Shown: one piece after another, positions 1-4,393 of the stretch
Layout of the letters: every line of letters begins with the position of its first letter
How positions within the stretch are numbered: the first letter of the stretch is position 1
Assembly: GCA_910579585.1 (NCBI GenBank)
Contig: CAJTVA010000067.1
Span: 1 to 6,108, forward strand
DNA: 6,108 nucleotides
DNA from: an uncultured Christensenella sp.
GTDB lineage: Bacteria; Bacillota; Clostridia; Christensenellales; Borkfalkiaceae
Direction: 5' to 3'
Translations under genes and position numbers: made by a program
The notes under the pieces: generated by a model
What the model was told of the DNA's origin: nothing
Seen by the model: only the letters and a program-made list of their open reading frames with translations
Databases searched by the model: none

Positions 1-83
1 GAATTATATAAAAGAATATCCGCATACTTAGTTTTGAAAATTTTTTAATTTTTACTGAAAAAACCGCGCGCAGAATTGTTTTA

Positions 84-89
84 TATAAT
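84..89 (+). promoter_or_regulatory. candidate -10 box upstream of the sigma factor gene
   Basis: A perfect TATAAT lies 33 bases before the ATG of the sigma factor gene. No convincing -35 box sits 16-18 bases upstream; the bases there read roughly AAACCG. The flanking DNA at 25-60 is very rich in A and T. The gene may use an activator, or an ECF-type promoter that I cannot define from one copy (GAAAAAACC at 57-65 is a weak ECF-like -35 candidate). The rest of 1-101 holds no gene that I can support. Confidence 0.35.
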
Positions 90-122
90 GAAAGCGCTAA
101 ATTGACGATATCGGAGAAACCA

Positions 123-632
123 ATGTTGCTTGATAAGCAGATGAAAAGGCTTGCGAACGGAGACGCGACTGCGTTCGAGGCTGTATACAAAAAGACTAAA
201 AAGGCAGTGTATTATACGGCGCTGGCTATTTTAAAAGACCCATCTTTGGCTGAGGACGTTATGCAATCCACCTATTTAAAGGTGATAAAAAGCGCGTATT
301 CTTACAGAGAGGGTACCGACGTAGCCGCCTGGATAGCCCGCATAAGCAGAAACGAAGCGTTGAATTTAAAAAAGAAACGCGGGCACGAGCTGTATGTGGA
401 CGAACGTGCAAACGAGGGGGTTTTCGGTAGTGGTCAGACCGAAGATTACGGGCTTTTATTGGACCTTGCGCGCAAGACGTTGCCGCAGGACGAGTATGAA
501 GTTCTGATTCTGGTTGCCGCGGCGGGCTATAAGCGGCGGGAGATTGCGGAGCTTATGGAAATTCCGCTTTCGACCGTCACGTATAAACTGAACTGTGCAA
601 CAAAAAAAATGATTCAGGCTTTGCAGGATTAG
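123..632 (+). CDS. ECF-like sigma-70 family RNA polymerase sigma factor
   Basis: This 169-residue protein has the two-domain layout of extracytoplasmic-function sigma factors, which direct RNA polymerase to a small regulon. Sigma region 2 covers about residues 18-87 and includes the AEDVMQSTYLKV stretch (43-54) and the AAWIARISRNEALN stretch (68-81), which matches the usual W-x-x-x-I-x-R-N pattern of region 2.3/2.4. Sigma region 4 covers about 112-167, with LPQDEYEVLIL and a helix-turn-helix (REIAELMEIPLSTVTYKL, 139-156). The linker is short and there is no region 1 or 3, as in ECF factors. I chose ATG 123 because GGAG at 113-116 sits six bases upstream; an in-frame TTG at 102 lacks such a site. 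The stop is 9 bp before the next gene, so the two are almost certainly cotranscribed. The target promoters cannot be named from this sequence. Confidence 0.9.
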   Translation: MLLDKQMKRLANGDATAFEAVYKKTKKAVYYTALAILKDPSLAEDVMQSTYLKVIKSAYSYREGTDVAAWIARISRNEALNLKKKRGHELYVDERANEGVFGSGQTEDYGLLLDLARKTLPQDEYEVLILVAAAGYKRREIAELMEIPLSTVTYKLNCATKKMIQALQD

Positions 633-641
633 AGGTGCAAA

Positions 642-3332
642 ATGGAAGAAAAAGAATTGTTTAAAAACCTAAAAAAAGAAAGTGACGAACGAATTCCCGA
701 CGTTTACGGAAAAGTCGTTCTCGAAGCCGAAGCCCAAGGGCTTTTAAACGGCGACGGCGTCGAAGCGTATACTGACGGCGAAACCGTTACGCTCGGCAGG
801 GTCAGCCCCAAAGCGTTCGTTATAACGGGACTTGCAGGGCTTGCAACAGCGTGCCTTGCAATAGCTTTGCCCTTGGCGCTTGTCAAAGCGGGTGGTAATT
901 CTGACGTTCCTCCCATAGACACTATACCTCCAATCACTTTAGAGCTTGGCAACGACTATGCGATAGGCGCAGTTTCAACTGCAAAACTTCTAAGCAGTTT
1001 TATGGAATCTGATTCCACCCCTGCCACGATAAGTACATCAAAAACAGCGGCGCTCCGCTCCACTTCGGAGAGCGAGGTCTCAATATTTGAAAACTACTTT
1101 ACCGCTTTTGACACGTTTTTCGGCGAAACTATGGCGCAACCCGTAAAATCTGCCGTACCTCATTTAAAGTATGCTAACAGCATTATTATAAAAGGAGAAC
1201 GTGCAAACGGCGACGAAATAGACTATCAAATGTATTATACTGAGGCTAAAGTTGTAGATTCAACTGCTTCCGAGAGCGACCCGATAAAATATTATATTGA
1301 AGGCGTCATTTCCGTAGATTACGACCAGATGCTTCTTCTCGGCGAACGTACCGTTTTGGCAGACGGCAAAGAAGGGTCTGAAACTTCGCTTACTATATCC
1401 GCTTATCCGAACGAAAACAACAAAAGCACCTATGTCAAAATGGAACTTGAACGAGCCGTCGAAGGCGATAAGACGATTAGTAAATATAATTACACCGTTG
1501 TGGTAAATAATAACATTGTTGGCAGTGCCGTGTTATACAGACCTCAAATTACTGGCGGGGCAAACGTTGCATTCGTTATGGATATATTGGGGATTGGCGA
1601 CGGAGAAGATATTTCTTACGACGTATTTAAACCCGAAGAAGGTAAAAACGAGTTTAACGTTAATTACAGCCACCGGTACGACAGGGGCGATTTCAGCGTT
1701 ATAGTGACAAAAAGCAATTACGAATACGTTCAGACCGAACTTTTCACATATAAGCTAAACGGCAACGGCACCTGCGAGGTTGTCGGATTTGACAGAAATT
1801 CCACTGTTCCTGCAAGGCTTGTAATACCCTCTTCTTACGACGGCAACAGGGTCATTGCGGTATGCGACGGTGCGTTCAGCTCAGTAAAAGGGTTTGACAG
1901 CGTATATATTTCGGAAAGCATTGAACGCATAGGTGCAAACGCATTTTCTAAAACGGACATAAAAGAAGTTTACTTGCCCACAACCTTAAAAAGCATAGGG
2001 ATTGAAGCTTTCAACGGGTGCGCTAACCTTAATAATGTGACTCTGCCCGACGGTTTAGAGACGCTTTCAGATTCCGCATTCTCCAACTGCGACAGTATCG
2101 AAAGTTTGCACATTCCGGCAAGCGTCACATCACTCGGTTACGGAAGGGTTGCTAGAAATTGTCCTTCGTTAACTTTACTTACCGTGGATGAAGGCAACGT
2201 TAAATATACAAGTTCGGGCAACTGTATCATAGGAAAGAGTACAAAAACTCTTATTATGGGCTGTAAAGCAAGCGTTATACCCGATGACGGCAGTGTTGAA
2301 ATAATTAATACCGGAGCATTCGAACAGTGCGGTTTTACTTCATTCGTAATCCCGGAAGGGGTTAAAGAAGTAGGGCAGAACGCATTTTGGCGCTGTACGG
2401 AACTTACACGCATATCTTTACCTTCAACTCTTACCAAAATAAGCTCTGCGGCGTTTTCTTTTTGTGAAAAGCTTGAAGCTTTGAATATCCCATCAAACGT
2501 CAGCACGATAGAAGAAAGTATATTAATTGGCTGCAATTCTCTTACAAATCTTACGGTTGAAGCAGGCAACTCAAAATATTACAGCGTGAGTAACTGTATA
2601 ATCGAAAAGAGTAAAAAAACACTTCTTGCCGGCTGTAAGGCAAGCGTTATACCCGGTGACGGAAGCGTCACCCGTATTGGCGACAACGCGTTCTCATTTA
2701 TAAGCGAAATTACTTCTATAGCCATCCCCGAAACTATCCAATCAATCGGACACAGCGCGTTTGCGTCAACTGGGCTTACCACGGTTAAAATTCCCGACTC
2801 GGTAGCCTATATAGAGGGCAACACCTTTTCGGAATGTAAATACCTAACTGATGTAAAACTTTCAGAAACTGCAATAGAAATCGGTGATTATGCATTCAAC
2901 GATTGTTGCCGGCTTGAAAACATAACGATACCGGAGAGTGTTGAAAGAATTTCGAGCGCTGCCTTTATGGGTTGTACAAATCTTAAAAACATAATTTTGC
3001 CGTCTAATCTTACGGTGATTTGGCACAGAGCGTTTGAACGTTGCGGTCTCACGCAGATAGAAATACCCGACAACATAACAGAAATATATGGAAGCACTTT
3101 TTCTGATAACAATAAGCTTGAAAGCGTAACGATTTCTTCAAACGTAACGAAAATCGGCGAGCAAGCTTTCTACGGGTGCCTTTCTCTAAAAGAAATTGTG
3201 TTTAAAGGCACTTTGGACGAATGGAACGCAATAGATAAAGGTCAGGGGTGGTATTATGACGTGACGGGTTGCGTTGTGAAATGCAGCGACGGGCAGACGG
3301 TTGAATTAAACTGGTACGACCAGTTTGAATAA
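642..3332 (+). CDS. Membrane-anchored BspA-like LRR_5 protein, probable anti-sigma factor with outer sensor
   Basis: This 896-residue protein has no classical signal peptide. Residues 1-57 are charged and likely cytoplasmic. Residues 58-82 form one hydrophobic helix (FVITGLAGLATA... to LALV). Residues 83-375 are a Thr/Ser-rich stalk and then a beta-rich domain I do not recognise. Residues about 378-865 carry around 17 LRR_5 repeats of roughly 23 residues with the pattern IPxxVxxIGxxAFxxCxxLxx. The end (KGTLDEWNAIDKGQGW, then CVVKCSDG) is the usual closing motif of BspA-like proteins. AGAGGTG at 631-637 is a good ribosome site for ATG 642. The N-terminus includes ERIPDVYGKVV (16-26), resembling the I/VPDVxxKI segment I remember from cytoplasmic ends of Bacillota anti-sigma proteins. 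It has no His or Cys before the helix, so it is not a zinc-type anti-sigma domain. Immediate linkage to a sigma gene supports an anti-sigma role with the LRR domain outside the cell. The LRR call is firm; the anti-sigma role is inferred. It could instead be an adhesin expressed with its regulator. Confidence 0.85.
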   Translation: MEEKELFKNLKKESDERIPDVYGKVVLEAEAQGLLNGDGVEAYTDGETVTLGRVSPKAFVITGLAGLATACLAIALPLALVKAGGNSDVPPIDTIPPITLELGNDYAIGAVSTAKLLSSFMESDSTPATISTSKTAALRSTSESEVSIFENYFTAFDTFFGETMAQPVKSAVPHLKYANSIIIKGERANGDEIDYQMYYTEAKVVDSTASESDPIKYYIEGVISVDYDQMLLLGERTVLADGKEGSETSLTISAYPNENNKSTYVKMELERAVEGDKTISKYNYTVVVNNNIVGSAVLYRPQITGGANVAFVMDILGIGDGEDISYDVFKPEEGKNEFNVNYSHRYDRGDFSVIVTKSNYEYVQTELFTYKLNGNGTCEVVGFDRNSTVPARLVIPSSYDGNRVIAVCDGAFSSVKGFDSVYISESIERIGANAFSKTDIKEVYLPTTLKSIGIEAFNGCANLNNVTLPDGLETLSDSAFSNCDSIESLHIPASVTSLGYGRVARNCPSLTLLTVDEGNVKYTSSGNCIIGKSTKTLIMGCKASVIPDDGSVEIINTGAFEQCGFTSFVIPEGVKEVGQNAFWRCTELTRISLPSTLTKISSAAFSFCEKLEALNIPSNVSTIEESILIGCNSLTNLTVEAGNSKYYSVSNCIIEKSKKTLLAGCKASVIPGDGSVTRIGDNAFSFISEITSIAIPETIQSIGHSAFASTGLTTVKIPDSVAYIEGNTFSECKYLTDVKLSETAIEIGDYAFNDCCRLENITIPESVERISSAAFMGCTNLKNIILPSNLTVIWHRAFERCGLTQIEIPDNITEIYGSTFSDNNKLESVTISSNVTKIGEQAFYGCLSLKEIVFKGTLDEWNAIDKGQGWYYDVTGCVVKCSDGQTVELNWYDQFE
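2190..2297 (+). repeat. LRR_5 insert module, copy 1 (GNCII...GCKASVIP)
   Basis: Codons 517-552 of the LRR protein encode a 36-residue module that interrupts the regular 23-residue repeats. Key residues are KY, GNCII, KTL, GCKASVIP and DGSV. A second copy follows 372 bases later. The module recurs in many BspA-like proteins as I remember them, probably as a longer variant of the repeat. Confidence 0.7.
2562..2669 (+). repeat. LRR_5 insert module, copy 2
   Basis: Codons 641-676 repeat the module of codons 517-552 with most residues unchanged (NCII, KS-KTL, GCKASVIP, DGSV). The DNA is nearly identical over the core (GCAAGCGTTATACCCG in both copies). The surrounding repeats at about codons 490-613 and 614-737 line up as a unit of 124-125 residues, which indicates a larger tandem duplication that has since diverged. 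Confidence 0.7.
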
Positions 3333-3343
3333 TACTCCTTAAA

Positions 3344-3381
3344 AATTAAACACCGCCGCAAAAATGCGGCGGTGTTTAATT
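3344..3381. terminator. Two-way intrinsic terminator between convergent genes
   Basis: A perfect 17-bp stem (AATTAAACACCGCCGCA paired with its complement) closes on an AAAA loop at 3361-3364. T-rich DNA follows on the + strand (TAATTTT). On the - strand the flank reads TTTTTAAGG. It starts 11 bases after the stop of the LRR gene and ends 7 bases before the stop of the convergent transporter gene, so it can end transcription from both sides. Confidence 0.92.
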
Positions 3382-3388
3382 AATTTTC

Positions 3389-4120
3389 TTATTCTTCTTC
3401 GGGAGACGGCTCGGGCACTTCTTCGGAATTTGTAATTTGCCTTTTCCTGCGCCGAGTCCAACAAATAAAAGTGTAGGTGTCGTTTATCAAAAATATCCCG
3501 AACGACACCGTCAGCGCTATGTTGCCGATATTCTCAACGCAAGCAAGCGACCACAGCACCACCAGAACTATATCGTTCAGAATGAACGCAAGGGCGTAGG
3601 CGGGTATTCTCAAATTCATTAGATACAGCGCGACGAAGCTAGTCAGAACCGAGACGGTGCTTACAATTAAATTCGCCGTTCCGAACGCTTGAAGAATAAA
3701 GTAGAAAGCCGTAGTTATCGCCGCGGCAAGCGGAATTAAAATAGCGAGGTGCTTTTTGTTGAAACTGCCGATTTTAACTTCCGCACTGCCTTTGTCGGAG
3801 GGGTGTTTAAGCCAGTTAATAAGCGACGCTATCGCGCACGGCAACTGCATACATAGGTAAATTATCGTTTCTCCGTAGTACCCGAACGAGTACGACACAA
3901 ACGAGTACGTCAGGCTGAAAACAATCATTATCATAAGCCCGAAGGCGTCGCCTTTCGCCGCGAAAATAAGCGAAGTAACGCCTAGAAGCGATGCGGCAAG
4001 ATTTGCGTATTCGGTGCTGCCCACTGCAAAAAACGAAGCGATTATAGCGCCTAGCGAAAATGTCCAAAGTATCCATTCGAAAGTATTCAGTTGTCTGAAC
4101 GGGTTTCTGATTTTCTTCAT
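3389..4120 (-). CDS. pnuC: PnuC-family vitamin/nicotinamide riboside transporter
   Basis: This 243-residue membrane protein fits the PnuC family in length, in the number of hydrophobic helices (seven or eight, at about residues 14-33, 36-55, 58-78, 85-103, 124-143, 148-168, 173-193 and 197-221) and in its ending, INDTYTFICWTRRRKRQ (212-228), which matches the family's C-terminal N-D-x-Y-x-F-x-x-W-x-R motif. PnuC proteins move an uncharged vitamin precursor, often nicotinamide riboside, by facilitated diffusion, with trapping by a cytoplasmic kinase. Relatives carry thiamine, riboflavin or deoxynucleosides, so the substrate is not certain. The seventh-helix region (PAYALAFILND, 173-183) lacks the tryptophans of the usual W-x-x-W-x-x-x-N pattern. 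The tail after 229 is acidic (PEPSPEEE). I chose ATG 4120 because upstream TTG (4159) and GTG (4141) codons lie inside a terminator hairpin of the leader. The ribosome site before ATG 4120 is weak. No kinase gene is present in the window. Confidence 0.85.
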   Translation of the reverse strand: MKKIRNPFRQLNTFEWILWTFSLGAIIASFFAVGSTEYANLAASLLGVTSLIFAAKGDAFGLMIMIVFSLTYSFVSYSFGYYGETIIYLCMQLPCAIASLINWLKHPSDKGSAEVKIGSFNKKHLAILIPLAAAITTAFYFILQAFGTANLIVSTVSVLTSFVALYLMNLRIPAYALAFILNDIVLVVLWSLACVENIGNIALTVSFGIFLINDTYTFICWTRRRKRQITNSEEVPEPSPEEE

Positions 4121-4222
4121 AAGGTTTTCAAAAAAATACACCCGCCCTGGCGCCTTCAAAGACCTAACGGCGCAGTCGAGTGTCTTGCGCGGCTACCCGG
4201 TGGCAACCGACAACTTATTTCC
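4121..4222 (-). promoter_or_regulatory. Structured 5' leader of pnuC: candidate attenuator or riboswitch
   Basis: The predicted transcript starts near 4222 and runs about 100 nt to the ATG. Three structures can be drawn by hand, all positions in window coordinates on the - strand. First, a 7-bp hairpin: GGUUGCC (4208-4202), loop ACCG, GGUAGCC (4197-4191). Second, a candidate antiterminator: AAGAC (4186-4182) with GUCUU (4163-4159), plus GCGC (4190-4187) with GCGC (4153-4150). Third, a terminator that uses some of the same bases (4183-4138, then seven U's). The second and third exclude each other, which is the logic of transcription attenuation. The sensor part (4222-4184) does not match the TPP, FMN, SAM or NAD+-II consensus as I remember them. 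The controlling signal is unknown. Confidence 0.6.
4130..4183 (-). terminator. Conditional intrinsic terminator inside the pnuC leader
   Basis: On the - strand ACACUCG (4183-4177) pairs with CGGGUGU (4144-4138). The stem continues past one mismatch with two pairs, then a two-base bulge, then GCGCC (4173-4169) with GGCGC (4154-4150). The loop is 14 nt. An A and seven U's (4136-4130) follow directly. It lies between the promoter and the start codon, so it must be read through for the gene to be expressed. Confidence 0.65.
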
Positions 4223-4228
4223 GAATAA

Positions 4229-4257
4229 ATTATATAACGTCTCGTATCGCCTGTCAA
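4229..4257 (-). promoter_or_regulatory. Sigma-A promoter of pnuC
   Basis: On the - strand TTGACA (4257-4252) and TATAAT (4234-4229) are both perfect and 17 bases apart. The start of transcription should fall near 4222. Such a strong promoter fits control by attenuation in the leader rather than by a weak promoter. Confidence 0.9.
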
Positions 4258-4258
4258 G

Positions 4259-4273
4259 CGATTTAATTAATCG
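4259..4273. promoter_or_regulatory. Inverted repeat between the two divergent -35 boxes
   Basis: CGATT, a TAATT core, then AATCG form a 15-bp inverted repeat with a central TTAATTAA palindrome. It fills most of the 20 bp between the two back-to-back -35 boxes, so a protein bound here could touch both promoters. It may also just be AT-rich spacer. Confidence 0.3.
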
Positions 4274-4277
4274 ACTA

Positions 4278-4306
4278 TTGACAACCGCATTTTGCAGTTG
4301 TATAAT
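4278..4306 (+). promoter_or_regulatory. Sigma-A promoter of the CE12 esterase gene
   Basis: TTGACA (4278-4283) and TATAAT (4301-4306) are both perfect with a 17-base spacer. The transcript should begin near 4313. The spacer carries an imperfect inverted repeat, ACAACCGCA (4281-4289) TTT TGCAGTTGT (4293-4301), with 8 of 9 positions matching. A repressor bound there would cover the promoter. Confidence 0.9.
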
Positions 4307-4320
4307 TGTTGCGTGGAAAT

Positions 4321-4361
4321 TTAAGGGGTTAACCCCTTAAGCGTTACGCAGTAACGCTTAA
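4321..4361 (+). repeat. Tandem inverted repeats in the 5' leader of the esterase gene
   Basis: Two hairpins overlap by four bases. The first is the perfect 20-bp palindrome TTAAGGGGTTAACCCCTTAA (4321-4340), which in RNA makes an 8-bp stem with a UUAA loop. The second has an 11-bp stem: TTAAGCGTTAC (4337-4347), loop GCA, GTAACGCTTAA (4351-4361). They share TTAA 4337-4340, so they compete at that end. No U-tract follows, so this is not a terminator. It could be an operator just downstream of the start of transcription, an RNA stability element, or part of a translation switch, because CCCCTTA (4333-4339) is also complementary to the Shine-Dalgarno stretch TAAGGGG (4381-4387). Confidence 0.8.
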
Positions 4362-4380
4362 ATCTATTAATTGAATAGGA

Positions 4381-4387
4381 TAAGGGG
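4381..4387 (+). promoter_or_regulatory. Ribosome binding site of the esterase gene
   Basis: TAAGGGG lies six bases before ATG 4394 but only three before the in-frame GTG 4391, which decides the start in favour of the ATG. The same seven bases are an exact complement of 4333-4339 in the leader. Confidence 0.75.
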
Positions 4388-4393
4388 AATGTG

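Noticed and set aside
102..122. TTG start for the sigma factor, adding seven residues
   Set aside because: The Shine-Dalgarno-like GGAG at 113-116 lies inside this extension and is ideally placed for ATG 123.
704..952. 82-codon open frame on the - strand over the start of the LRR protein
   Set aside because: It is antisense to the cytoplasmic end and membrane helix, with no ribosome site and no family resemblance.
2138..2569. 143-codon open frame on the - strand inside the LRR gene
   Set aside because: It is antisense to the repeat array, has no ribosome site or recognisable domain, and arises from the repeated codon pattern of the real gene.
4121..4159. Upstream TTG or GTG start for the PnuC protein
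   Set aside because: Both codons sit inside the terminator hairpin of the leader, and the extra residues (charged, with a Pro) do not resemble a PnuC N-terminus. The weak ribosome site at ATG 4120 leaves some doubt.
4160..4222. TPP, FMN, SAM or ZTP riboswitch in the pnuC leader
   Set aside because: Fragments such as CCGGGUAGCCGC recall ZTP or SAM cores, but the required conserved blocks are not present in the right order when compared from memory.
4014..4340. 108-codon open frame on the + strand across the pnuC start and promoters
   Set aside because: It is antisense to pnuC and runs through both promoters and the leader structures; the protein looks random.
4321..4361. Mobile-element end or attachment site
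   Set aside because: The palindromes have no matching partner elsewhere in the window, no transposase or integrase is nearby, and they lie neatly between the transcript start and the ribosome site.
4391..4393. GTG start one codon before the esterase ATG
   Set aside because: It is only three bases from the AGGGG site, while ATG 4394 has the usual spacing.
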